DNA of 24,986 nucleotides from an uncultured Collinsella sp. (lineage in GTDB: Bacteria; Actinomycetota; Coriobacteriia; Coriobacteriales; Coriobacteriaceae). The position numbers and the translations under genes are program-made. The notes under the pieces were generated by a model. It searched no databases. It was not told the DNA's origin and worked only from the letters and a program-made list of their open reading frames with translations. Positions 1 through 8,319 of this stretch are shown piece by piece. The stretch covers positions 1-24,986 of the forward strand of contig UQWQ01000023.1 in the NCBI GenBank assembly GCA_900544755.1. The letters run 5' to 3'. Position 1 is the first letter of the stretch. Each line of letters begins with the position of its first letter.

Positions 1-157
1 GCGCACCAGCCCTTGCAGCCCAGGCCTCTTCTAACTGTTGCACGTCCACGCGACACCGTCCCTTAAATAATAAAACTGAACCAAATTAGCCATCCTGGAA
101 GAGCACACGCCAGCGAGCGGGCAGTTGTCGTGGCGAGGTGCCGTGAAAGAGGAGCGA

Positions 158-176
158 CGCGTACTTCATGTACGCG
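158..176. repeat. Short inverted repeat in the 3' flank of the pel operon
   Basis: Arms CGCGTAC (158-164) and GTACGCG (170-176) flank the loop TTCAT. The arms lie between two direct copies of the hexamer GAGCGA/GAGCGA-like sequence (153-158 and 175-180). Apart from this and the hairpin nearer the operon, bases 1-260 show no convincing gene; the open frame over 125-412 is mostly antisense to the DUF4956 gene. The element could be an interspersed extragenic repeat, but only one copy is visible here. Confidence 0.3.
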
Positions 177-230
177 AGCGACGGTTTGAGCGGCAGATCG
201 CCCGGCAGATGCCCGCGCAGCGTCGAGCGG

Positions 231-254
231 TCCGGCGTTCGTTAGAACGCCGGA
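231..254 (-). terminator. Strong hairpin after the last gene of the pel operon
   Basis: A perfect 10-bp stem (TCCGGCGTTC / GAACGCCGGA) with the 4-base loop GTTA lies six bases after the DUF4956 stop codon. Position and stability suggest a transcription end or mRNA-stabilising structure for the minus-strand operon. There is no T-run after the stem on the minus strand, so it is not a textbook intrinsic terminator. It could be bidirectional or simply protect the 3' end. Confidence 0.5.
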
Positions 255-260
255 ACATAA

Positions 261-926
261 TTACCCGTGATATTCGCCGTTGTATTGGATCAACGTTAGA
301 TCTTCCACGCCATCGAGCGCGCGGATGGCGTCGGCATAGGGCATATCCACACCGTCCGAGAACACCTCGACGGCCATCTCGACCTTGTCACCGCGCATGG
401 TCTTGGACTTGACGGAAAACTTGGTGCGCCCAAATGCACGCACGATATCGTCGCCGGTGGTCTGACCCGTGTAGTGGATGACCATCATGTACACGCGCGC
501 CTTGTCCTGGTGGCTCGCAAAGCCGGCAATCATCACCACGATCACCACCGCCGTGAGCCCCACGAGCGCATACATACCGGCTCCCGCCGTAATGCCCGTG
601 GTAATGGACCAAAACAGATACAGCAGGTCGAGCGGGTCCTTGACCGCCGTACGGTAGCGGACGATAGACAGAGCACCGACCATACCAAGCGAGATGACCA
701 CATTCGTCGAAATCGCGAGCGTGACCATGCAGGTGAGCACGCACATGCCCACGAGCGTTACGGCAAAACTGCGCGAATACACCACGCCGGTAAAAAAGCG
801 CTTGTACACGTAATAGATCAGGATGCCCATGGCGAGCGCCACGAGCAGCGACAGGCCGATCTTGGCAGGGTCGACCTGACCAAACGCCTCCAAGACGGAG
901 TTCTTAAAAAAGTCCCTGGTGCTCAT
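261..926 (-). CDS. DUF4956 family membrane protein
   Basis: A 221-residue protein recognised as DUF4956. It has about three to four membrane helices (roughly residues 22-42, 54-100 and 110-135), the family-typical segment GALSIVRYRTAVKDP near residue 85, and a soluble C-terminal domain of about 80 residues. The ATG at 924-926 lies three bases after the VTC gene stop and has GAGGGG upstream, so translation is probably coupled. DUF4956 genes are commonly found beside VTC-domain and CotH genes, as here. Its biochemical role is unknown. A channel or membrane partner for the polymerase-like neighbour is an inference only. It is the last gene of the operon. Confidence 0.85.
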   Translation of the reverse strand: MSTRDFFKNSVLEAFGQVDPAKIGLSLLVALAMGILIYYVYKRFFTGVVYSRSFAVTLVGMCVLTCMVTLAISTNVVISLGMVGALSIVRYRTAVKDPLDLLYLFWSITTGITAGAGMYALVGLTAVVIVVMIAGFASHQDKARVYMMVIHYTGQTTGDDIVRAFGRTKFSVKSKTMRGDKVEMAVEVFSDGVDMPYADAIRALDGVEDLTLIQYNGEYHG

Positions 927-929
927 GGT

Positions 930-1721
930 CTAAATATCCCCTCGGTTCTCAAAATCCGATTCCCAGTAATTAAATCCGCGCAGGTAGGCGGTCTTTTCGT
1001 AACACAGGCAGTACTTAGAGACCGCCGTGAGTTCGGCCGCACCTGGCGGCACCATATCGCGCACCAGCTGCGGGCAAAACTCGGTAAACTTGACCTCCAT
1101 CACCAGCTTGCCGGGCTCCAGCACGGGCAACGCGGGCAACGTCGCGTCAAAGATGTCAAAGCTTCCCACCGCCGCACGCACGTTGCTATCAAAGGTAATG
1201 CGCACGGTGCCCTCGTCCATCACCCACGGCTCACGCTCGTAGTCCACGATGGTCCGCGGGCGCATCATGTTGCAGATGCACTCGATGTAGAACTCGCGAC
1301 AGAGCGGATAAGGGCTCCTCAGCAAAAAGTCGTAGTCGCCGGCCAGAATCTGCTCAAACTCGCCACGCGTGAGTGGCGCGTCCTCCTTGTAGATCCAGCT
1401 GCCGTACTTCTTTTTGCGCTCGAGCTTAATCACCTTGTCGCCGCCGTTATAGATGCGCACGCGATATTTTTTTCGCATAAGAATACCGGCGTCTTTTTCC
1501 TCGTAGGCCGAGTTGCAGTAGTCGTCAAAGTACAGGCTGCGAATGGTGTAAACACCCGCCCGCGCATACTTGTCCAGTTTAAAAACCGGCGCCATGCGGC
1601 AGGCAAGCGCAGCGTGCTCGCCCTCGTTAATGAGATATTTGAGCTCGTGGCGGTAACGCTCCTGCGTGGCACGCACAGGCGGAGCCGTAAGGCGCTCAAG
1701 CAGCGCGCTAGCCCTCCTCAT
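930..1721 (-). CDS. VTC-domain (polyphosphate polymerase fold) protein
   Basis: A 263-residue VTC-domain protein of the triphosphate tunnel metalloenzyme fold. In yeast, the VTC catalytic domain makes polyphosphate from ATP. Tunnel motifs are visible in order: RHELKYL near residue 24, SLYFDD near 63, RKKYRVRIYN near 84, KLERKKK near 98, DYEREPW near 156, RITFDSN near 168, MEVKFTE near 202, and SKYCLCYE near 228. The basic and acidic tunnel residues look intact, so it may be active. I chose ATG 1719-1721 because GGAGG lies six bases upstream; an in-frame start eight codons earlier is less favoured. It overlaps the CotH gene end by 14 bases. Its substrate in this operon is unknown. Confidence 0.85.
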   Translation of the reverse strand: MRRASALLERLTAPPVRATQERYRHELKYLINEGEHAALACRMAPVFKLDKYARAGVYTIRSLYFDDYCNSAYEEKDAGILMRKKYRVRIYNGGDKVIKLERKKKYGSWIYKEDAPLTRGEFEQILAGDYDFLLRSPYPLCREFYIECICNMMRPRTIVDYEREPWVMDEGTVRITFDSNVRAAVGSFDIFDATLPALPVLEPGKLVMEVKFTEFCPQLVRDMVPPGAAELTAVSKYCLCYEKTAYLRGFNYWESDFENRGDI

Positions 1722-3477
1722 ACGTGTCCTCCACGACCTTACCACCGTCCTGCACGTAAAAACACTTCATGCCGTAGTGTTTGCCGTCGTCGGTCACATA
1801 GTAGTCAAACGCATCTTGCGAATAGCCGTCTGAGTTGGTGGCACGCACGCGCACAAAATACTGGCCGGTATCGGGCGCATCGCAGGTCACCTCAGGCAGC
1901 AGCACGTCCTCGGCCTTAAAAAACACGTCCTTGATGGCATAGTCACGCGCCAGCTCCACGGTATAGCGAATGTCGCGCGCCTTAAAATCGTAGGACGCAT
2001 CCCAGTTAATGCGCAGCTTACCGTTATCGATCTGCGGCACGCCAATGTAGAACGGCATGGGCTTTTTATAGCTCTCGCGAAAGCTCTTGTAGTTCTCCTC
2101 GATCTCGGAGGGAATCGCCGCGGCGATTTGCTCGTATTGGTCCTTGGTGACAGGCAGATTGTCGATATCGGGCGAAGCAAAGACCAACGATTCGGTAACC
2201 TCGCGATAATGTCTAATCATCTTGGCCAGGCGCGCCTCGGTCATATACGAGCGCAGGTCCTTTACGGCGCGGTCGAGCTCACTGCGGAACGATTTGCTGC
2301 GCAGCGCACGATTGAATAGCACGTTGCCCCAGTAGTTGCTTACGCCGCGCTCCCAGCTCGCATAGTCCGAGAACCCGGCAAGAGAAAGCTCCAGCTTACG
2401 CAGCATTCCGTCGTTATCCCAATCTAAAAAGTACCAGGTATTTGAGTTGAGCGGGCTGTACAGATAACAGTTACGGTTCTGAGTATCGCAGTTGCCCGTC
2501 AGGATCTGAAACGCCAGCCAATAGACCAGATTCTCGGTATCAAAGTAGGTGTCGAGCACGTTATCGATCTTTTGCGATTCGTCGTTGAGCGCATCGAGCA
2601 TCTCGATGAGCTTGGTGTGGTCCGAATCGCCCTTAATCTCGAGCATGCCCTCGAAGTTTGCCTGGTTGTAGTCGGGATCGTCGGCAAGCTTAATGGTGTC
2701 CTCGTAGCGATGGAAATCAAAGCTGTTCACCTTGTACAGGTGCCCGCTCTTATCCAGGCCATGTGCCTTAAGCGCCGTCTTGTTGAGCTGCTCCACCTGC
2801 GTAAACAGGCCGTAGTCCTCAAAGGTATCGTTGGACTTTTCGGTCTGGTCGCACACCCACAGATGCACAAACTGCGTGCGCAGGCCCATCATCTGGGGAA
2901 TTCCGCGGATAAGGTCGTAGGCCATCTTGTTGCGAAAACGCATACCCTCGCCCATGTGCTTGTTGAGCGCAATCGCGCGCTGCTGGCGCCAGGTACCCTT
3001 GCCTTTTTTGAGCTCCACCTTGTAATTCTTTTGCGTGTAGGAGCTCGATGTCTGGCCGCGCACCTGCACGGTGGCATTGGGCGCGTCCTCGCCATAGCCA
3101 ACCTCGCCGGCCACCGGGCCGTCTTCGTCGCCCGGCTGCAGCAGGCCCATAACCTGATAGCGCGTCACGCCCATGTCGGCATAGTCATACACCGAGTACG
3201 TGTTGATCTCGGCCCAGCTATGGTCCGTGTTCTCGGAGCTGTTGCCGCGAGAGACCGTCAGATACATGGTCACAATGCCCGAGTCATCATAGACCTCGTA
3301 CAGCTCGTCCTTATCGCGCAGATGCTTGGACTGGTCGGAGGCCTCGGCCTTTTTAATCTTGTCCTGCTTTTTTACCTTATTTGTCGAGGATTCGTCCTGA
3401 GATGAGCAGCCCGAAAGCAGCAGCGCGCCGGCAGCCGCCTCGATCAGACAGCGGCGAGACATCAACTTATCGATCAT
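1708..3477 (-). CDS. CotH-kinase family lipoprotein
   Basis: A 589-residue secreted CotH-family protein. The N-terminus MSRRCLIEAAAGALLLSGC has a twin-arginine (SRRCLI) and ends in a lipobox with Cys24, suggesting a lipoprotein, possibly Tat-exported. The CotH domain spans about residues 65-480, with a VRGQTSSSYTQKNYKVELKK strand-turn near 139-158 and the acidic catalytic-type motif LDWDND near 351-356. A fibronectin-like end follows (about 500-589). Bacillus CotH is an atypical protein kinase that phosphorylates spore-coat proteins; the substrate here is unknown. ATG 3475-3477 follows GGGGAGG by five bases and overlaps the pelG end by 11 bases. The frame is open 34 codons further upstream, but that stretch lies antiparallel to no signal and overlaps pelG. 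Confidence 0.85.
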   Translation of the reverse strand: MIDKLMSRRCLIEAAAGALLLSGCSSQDESSTNKVKKQDKIKKAEASDQSKHLRDKDELYEVYDDSGIVTMYLTVSRGNSSENTDHSWAEINTYSVYDYADMGVTRYQVMGLLQPGDEDGPVAGEVGYGEDAPNATVQVRGQTSSSYTQKNYKVELKKGKGTWRQQRAIALNKHMGEGMRFRNKMAYDLIRGIPQMMGLRTQFVHLWVCDQTEKSNDTFEDYGLFTQVEQLNKTALKAHGLDKSGHLYKVNSFDFHRYEDTIKLADDPDYNQANFEGMLEIKGDSDHTKLIEMLDALNDESQKIDNVLDTYFDTENLVYWLAFQILTGNCDTQNRNCYLYSPLNSNTWYFLDWDNDGMLRKLELSLAGFSDYASWERGVSNYWGNVLFNRALRSKSFRSELDRAVKDLRSYMTEARLAKMIRHYREVTESLVFASPDIDNLPVTKDQYEQIAAAIPSEIEENYKSFRESYKKPMPFYIGVPQIDNGKLRINWDASYDFKARDIRYTVELARDYAIKDVFFKAEDVLLPEVTCDAPDTGQYFVRVRATNSDGYSQDAFDYYVTDDGKHYGMKCFYVQDGGKVVEDTYEEG

Positions 3478-5011
3478 CAGAACCTCCCCAATGGTTGCGA
3501 TACACACGGACCACCGTGCGCTCAAACGCGCCGTGCGGCACGCCCTTGCGGCGGCACTCCTCATAGCGCTGCTCGGCACGGTCGAGCAAGCGACCCAACT
3601 CCGTAAAGCGACCCGTTTTGTCGGTCGCCACCATGGGCTGCTGACTCAGGATACGATACGGTAAGTTGGCAGTATAGGTATCGAGCCGCAACAGCGCCAC
3701 GATAAAAAACACCGCCGCACCCAACAAAAAGCCAAAGCCATAAAACTGCTGCGGCAAAAGCAGCGACACGGCAGTCGCCAGCCCGGCCACACCGGCAAAC
3801 AGGCCAGAGGCCAGCACGGCTCCCTTGTAGTCGGTAAAGTACAGCAAGATGAGCATCACCGTATTGCCCACGGCATACAGGCCATAGCCCACGCATAGCG
3901 TGCGAAAATACCCGTGCATAAGGTTGTTAAAGCCCAGCGGTAGGGCCGAGAGTACCGTGGTCTCGAGCGAGATGACCGCCGCGGTCACAAACAGCTGCTT
4001 GAGCGCGCAAAAGCGCAGTTCGCTGTTGAGCGTGGAGAGCATCTCCTCCTCGGCCACCACAATATCGCCCACCACGCCGCCGTCGTTGAACAGGCTGTAG
4101 TAGTCACGGTAGCGCGGATAGAAATTGACCTCGACCGACACCACAAAGTTGACGGTCGTGACGAGTGTGGTCAAAAACGCAATGAGTGCCGGAACGTCAT
4201 GGTAAGGAGCCCCGTAAAACAGGCCTTTGATCTGCACGCCAATAGGGCCCGCCCAGATAATAACCAGGTGTGCGAAAAGCCCCAAGTTGGTAAACAGCCC
4301 CGTAAGCGCAAGCGGCATAAATTGGTCGAGCCAGCGCAAAAAACGCCAGGGACTCCGGTCACTCCGTGGAAAATACCGGTACAGCAGTACCACATCCCAG
4401 GCAAGCATGACGCCGTAGCCTAGGGCGATTGACGCCAACAGGCCCTCGACCGGCGGCAGTCCCAACGCCAGCGCTGCCAGGGCGCACAGGCACGCCACGC
4501 CAATGGCGGCCGCAAAGCTGCACAGAATGCCACGATAATCTTTGATGGCCGTGAGATAGCTCATGCCGTTCCAGTTGACGATCATAATGTTGAACAGCCA
4601 CAGGCATAGCAGCCCCTGCAGCAGCGTGGCCCCCGAGAACAGCAAAAAGACGCCGTAGAGCACCATGCCCGCAACGAGCACGATGGCATTAGATCCCCAA
4701 AACGAAGGCAGGATCTCATCCTCGCGCTCGGCAAAGAGCATGTCGGCCAAAAAGCGCGTGACCGGCATGGAGAAAAAGCTTGTGAGCGTGAGCGATGCCA
4801 GCAGCGTATAGGTCACCATGCACACCAGCAGATCCTGGTTGGCGCGGCCCACACCCCACAGACCGCACAGCACCAAGATACCCACCTGGAGCAGCACGCC
4901 AAGCAGCATGGGGCCCGTGCACACAATGCCGGCGTAGCCATAGGCGCGCATCGTGGCAAACAGACCCTTGCGCCTAAACAGGCGTTTGAGCTCAAAACCG
5001 ATTCCGGCCAC
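3467..5011 (-). CDS. pelG: PelG, Pel polysaccharide membrane transporter
   Basis: A 514-residue multi-spanning membrane protein beginning MAGIGFELKRLFRRKGL, the characteristic PelG N-terminus. It has about 12 hydrophobic helices. PelG belongs to the polysaccharide transporter superfamily and is thought to move the growing Pel chain across the cytoplasmic membrane together with PelD, PelE and PelF. The start is GTG (5009-5011), three bases after the pelF stop, with GGGGGAG six bases upstream. The length fits the family (about 450-510). The last helix is followed by a cytosolic tail of about 55 residues (YRILSQQPMVATDKTGRF onward). Confidence 0.93.
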   Translation of the reverse strand: MAGIGFELKRLFRRKGLFATMRAYGYAGIVCTGPMLLGVLLQVGILVLCGLWGVGRANQDLLVCMVTYTLLASLTLTSFFSMPVTRFLADMLFAEREDEILPSFWGSNAIVLVAGMVLYGVFLLFSGATLLQGLLCLWLFNIMIVNWNGMSYLTAIKDYRGILCSFAAAIGVACLCALAALALGLPPVEGLLASIALGYGVMLAWDVVLLYRYFPRSDRSPWRFLRWLDQFMPLALTGLFTNLGLFAHLVIIWAGPIGVQIKGLFYGAPYHDVPALIAFLTTLVTTVNFVVSVEVNFYPRYRDYYSLFNDGGVVGDIVVAEEEMLSTLNSELRFCALKQLFVTAAVISLETTVLSALPLGFNNLMHGYFRTLCVGYGLYAVGNTVMLILLYFTDYKGAVLASGLFAGVAGLATAVSLLLPQQFYGFGFLLGAAVFFIVALLRLDTYTANLPYRILSQQPMVATDKTGRFTELGRLLDRAEQRYEECRRKGVPHGAFERTVVRVYRNHWGGSDDR

Positions 5012-5014
5012 CGG

Positions 5015-6442
5015 CTACTCCCCCTCTCTGGGCAGGTCAAACGCGCGCGCCGTCTCGTCGTACAGCGCGCGATAGTTGGCGAGCATCTGCTCGTGCAAAA
5101 AGTACGTGGCAACGCGACGCTGGCCACGCTCCCCCATCTCAATGCGACGGGCGCGGCTTGTGCACATGCGCTCCATGGCATCGGCCAAGCCCTTGCGATA
5201 CATAGGCGGCGTCACAAAACCCGCCACGCCAAAGTCGTCGCCCGGGGCGCCTTCGAGAAGCTCGCGACAGCAGCCCACCTCAGTCGTCACGCTGGGACGG
5301 CACGCTGCAAGCGACTCCAGCACGCTGAGCGGCTGGCCCTCGGAGATGCTCGTCAAAATGGTAAAGTCGAGCTTTTCCATGTACTCGACCACGTTGACGC
5401 GGCCGGTAAAGATCAGGTCGCGCACGCCCAGGGTATCGACCAGCGCGTGGCACTCGGCACCGTACTCCTCGTCGTCCACGCCGCCCATGATGTGCAGACG
5501 CACCTTGGGAAGGCGCTCGTGCAGCTCAAAGAAGGCATAGATCATGGTCTTGACGTCCTTGATGGGCGCCAGGCGCACCACCGCGCCAATGTCCACCCAG
5601 TCGTCATCGGGCTTTAAGGGAATGTCCTTAAAGCGGTCGAACTGGATGCCGTTGGGAATAACCAGGCATTTACCCGCATCGCAGCCCATATCGATCTGCG
5701 TCTTGCGGGCGTTATGGAACAAACTCGTCACGCGGAAGGCGCGGCGGTAGATCTCCTCCGAAAGCAGGTAGAAAAAGCGAATCCAGCGATCCTTAAACGA
5801 CGGCACCACCCAGTCGGCGCGAATGATCTCTTCCTCGCGCTCGCGGGTATAGATGCCATGCTCGGTCAGCAGCACCGGCGCATGGTGAACGCTTGAGCCC
5901 AGGCAGGCGAGCAGGCCACCGTAGCCGGTCGAGATGGCATGGTACACATCGGCCACCGGCACCTCGCTGCCCAACAGGTAGAGCACGGGAAGCAACATGG
6001 AGCGCATGGTGTGGAATGCATCGGCAAAGGGCGTGTAGGGGTACTCGGCCAGGCACACATCGCGAAAGATATCCATAAACGTGCGGCTCTGCAAAAACGA
6101 GAGCGGATGCACGCGACGGCGGTGGAAGATATCGAATAACACGTCCCAGTCCGGATTGGAGAGCGACACCAGACGGCGTAGCGCCTCGCGCTCACGGTCG
6201 TTAAAACTCGCTTCATGTTGCTCGCCCGAAAGCCTCAGGGCATCGTCCAGGAACACCTCGCGCACCTCGACCACGTTGCCGGGCAGCTCGTAGACAAACT
6301 TGCCGCGGTCGGCAGCATGCGCGCCGATCACCCACAGCACAAACTCGTGCTCGGGCATGGCCTGGATATAGCCATGCATCCAGGTAGACACGCCGCCGTG
6401 CACATAGGGGTAGCAACCCTCGAGTACCAAGCAGATTCTCAT
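5015..6442 (-). CDS. pelF: PelF, GT4-type glycosyltransferase
   Basis: A 475-residue GT-B glycosyltransferase matching PelF. PelF is the cytosolic enzyme that polymerises Pel from UDP-activated amino sugars (UDP-GalNAc/UDP-GlcNAc in characterised systems). Visible motifs are: the N-terminal glycine loop EGCYPYVHGGVSTW (8-21), LLTEHGIYTRERE (191-203), VIPNGI (261-266), the RLAPIKD nucleotide-binding pair R290/K295, and the retaining-GT E-x7-E motif SEGQPLSVLE (E368, E376). The ATG overlaps the upstream stop as ATGA (6439-6442), preceded by GGAGGG. No membrane helix is evident, as expected. Confidence 0.95.
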   Translation of the reverse strand: MRICLVLEGCYPYVHGGVSTWMHGYIQAMPEHEFVLWVIGAHAADRGKFVYELPGNVVEVREVFLDDALRLSGEQHEASFNDREREALRRLVSLSNPDWDVLFDIFHRRRVHPLSFLQSRTFMDIFRDVCLAEYPYTPFADAFHTMRSMLLPVLYLLGSEVPVADVYHAISTGYGGLLACLGSSVHHAPVLLTEHGIYTREREEEIIRADWVVPSFKDRWIRFFYLLSEEIYRRAFRVTSLFHNARKTQIDMGCDAGKCLVIPNGIQFDRFKDIPLKPDDDWVDIGAVVRLAPIKDVKTMIYAFFELHERLPKVRLHIMGGVDDEEYGAECHALVDTLGVRDLIFTGRVNVVEYMEKLDFTILTSISEGQPLSVLESLAACRPSVTTEVGCCRELLEGAPGDDFGVAGFVTPPMYRKGLADAMERMCTSRARRIEMGERGQRRVATYFLHEQMLANYRALYDETARAFDLPREGE

Positions 6443-8319
6443 CTGTCGCCACCCTCCTTGCGTGCAATGGTCACCGTCTTGTCCGTGGCTTTAACCAGGT
6501 ACAGATCGCCCGTCAGATGCGTAATCTCGCCACCCGTGACTGCACCCGGCTCGCCGTTGTTGGCGCGGAACATGAGCCACGCCTCGTCGTGGAAATTGCC
6601 CAGGCTGAGCGTCCAGGCATCCGCACTGGTATCCACACTCACCGTCACGGACGAAAAGCGCTGGATGGCGCCCGAGCATTCCGAACCGGTCTGACGCCGC
6701 AGGTCGGGCGCAGACTTGCTAAGCCAGTCCAGGTAGTCTGTCAGGCCGCCCTTGTAGACCTCCCAGCCCTCCTTGGCGCCGCGATCGGGATCGAGCAGGT
6801 CGTCCGGGTGCATAAAATGCGTGCTCACATAGTGCATGTTTAGCTCGGACACGGCAGCCAGGCGCATATAGGAATCGTCGACCATGCCGCCCGAGACAAT
6901 ACGCGGCTGCTCCACAATGCCATCGCTCGCCACGCCAAACTCCTGAACGTAGGGCAGATCGGTGCCATCCTCAAAATACGTACTGGCGATGGTCTTAATG
7001 CGCGGAACGTCGGTGCCGATAAGCTTGCGCACACGGGCCGAAAGGATATTTGACGGCGGCACGTAAACCGAGCCGTGCGCGTTGGGCAACACCTCATCTT
7101 GGAAGGCGATAAGCTCGTTGAGCGATGCGACGAGCGTTTCCTTGTTCTTCCAGGTCTTGTAGTCATACAGCGTGCCGTAATCGGTATCCCAGAGCGCCAG
7201 AGGCTGATGGTTGTAGCCGTGAAAGCCCAGCTCTCCGCCCATCTGCAGCAGCATGCCGCCAAAGTAGCGAAACTGCGTGGTATCGGCCTGGCGCGCAGGC
7301 TCGGTCTGGTTGACCGCGTCCTCGTAGTTTTCGATCATCACGCCGGTATAGCGAATGCCGTATTTTTGCGCGAGCTTTTGCAGATCGGGCCACCAGACCT
7401 TGGTGTAAAAATCCGCAATGGAAAGGCCGTAGTCACGCTTGATATAAGTACCATCGCCCGAGGGCACGGGGCTAGGAAAGTCGTCCAAATAGAACACGGC
7501 GCTGTTGATGACCGGATAGGCCGTGGCATTGCCCAGAAGGCTGATCGCCGCGGCGTAAAAACCGCGCATGACCTTGTCATAGATACCGATATTGCACACC
7601 ACGGTGCGACCGCTACCGCAGTCATTCGACCAAATGAGCGGGGCGCCCGCATCGCCGGTCTTAGCCCACACACGAGCCGTCTCGCGCAGCGAAACCGAAA
7701 GCGACGAATCAAAGGGGTCCGAGAGCTCGTAGCGCTCTCCCCCGCCCAGCATAAAGTCCTCGCTCGGCACAATGCTTTCGGCTTTTACATAGTCATATCC
7801 GGCAGATTCAATGCCAAGCTTGGGAGCAATCACTTGCAGATAGCCCGAGTTATCCGGAGGCATGGCGAGCATAAGCGAACCGCCGGCACTCACCCAACTC
7901 ATAATGTCGCTCAGGTGCGTACCGAGCCCATCGAGCGACGGCATGAGCAAAATCACGCGATCGTAGGAGGTCAGCGAGGGAATGGCATCCGCGCCGTCCA
8001 GCGCAAGGTCCACGTCGCGGTGCGCGATCTTCATGTCGAGCAGAATCTGGTCGAACTGCTCCTTTACGTCCTCGACGCCAGCTTGATCGGAATCGGTAAT
8101 GACCAGGCACGTGGGCTTTTGGCCAAATATTGCCGAGGAGGCCGGAACCGCATCGTTGGCGGCAAGCATCCCCAGCTTATGCTGGCCCGCACTGTACTGC
8201 ACGCCGGCGCGCTCCACCAGCAGCACGGCCGCCATGGCAATAAAGACCGCCCACACCACAAGCAGCCCCATCCAGCGAAAATGGCCCGCACGGTCGCGGA
8301 TATGCTGTACCACGCTCAT
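6439..8319 (-). CDS. DUF2194 / PelA-like polysaccharide deacetylase, membrane-anchored
   Basis: A 626-residue protein with one N-terminal membrane helix (about 17-36) and an extracellular remainder. Residues about 70-260 resemble the flavodoxin/GATase-like domain of DUF2194 and PelA. Residues about 270-510 form a deacetylase barrel, with the acidic pair in FYLDDFPSP (D279, D280), the metal-ligand pair in FHGYNH (H367, H371) and THFMH (H501, H504). Partial deacetylation of Pel is the inferred role. There is no glycoside hydrolase (PelA-hydrolase) domain. ATG 8317-8319 overlaps the pelE stop as ATGA and follows GGAGAGGAGG; a start eight codons earlier is less likely. Confidence 0.88.
   Translation of the reverse strand: MSVVQHIRDRAGHFRWMGLLVVWAVFIAMAAVLLVERAGVQYSAGQHKLGMLAANDAVPASSAIFGQKPTCLVITDSDQAGVEDVKEQFDQILLDMKIAHRDVDLALDGADAIPSLTSYDRVILLMPSLDGLGTHLSDIMSWVSAGGSLMLAMPPDNSGYLQVIAPKLGIESAGYDYVKAESIVPSEDFMLGGGERYELSDPFDSSLSVSLRETARVWAKTGDAGAPLIWSNDCGSGRTVVCNIGIYDKVMRGFYAAAISLLGNATAYPVINSAVFYLDDFPSPVPSGDGTYIKRDYGLSIADFYTKVWWPDLQKLAQKYGIRYTGVMIENYEDAVNQTEPARQADTTQFRYFGGMLLQMGGELGFHGYNHQPLALWDTDYGTLYDYKTWKNKETLVASLNELIAFQDEVLPNAHGSVYVPPSNILSARVRKLIGTDVPRIKTIASTYFEDGTDLPYVQEFGVASDGIVEQPRIVSGGMVDDSYMRLAAVSELNMHYVSTHFMHPDDLLDPDRGAKEGWEVYKGGLTDYLDWLSKSAPDLRRQTGSECSGAIQRFSSVTVSVDTSADAWTLSLGNFHDEAWLMFRANNGEPGAVTGGEITHLTGDLYLVKATDKTVTIARKEGGDR

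Noticed and set aside
474..1919. Long plus-strand open frame (481 codons) opposite the VTC and DUF4956 genes
   Set aside because: It is antisense to two recognised genes and rich in His and Arg, as expected for the reverse complement of GC-rich coding DNA.
2572..3405. Plus-strand frame of 277 codons opposite the CotH gene
   Set aside because: No domain is recognised, and CotH motifs on the other strand are clear.
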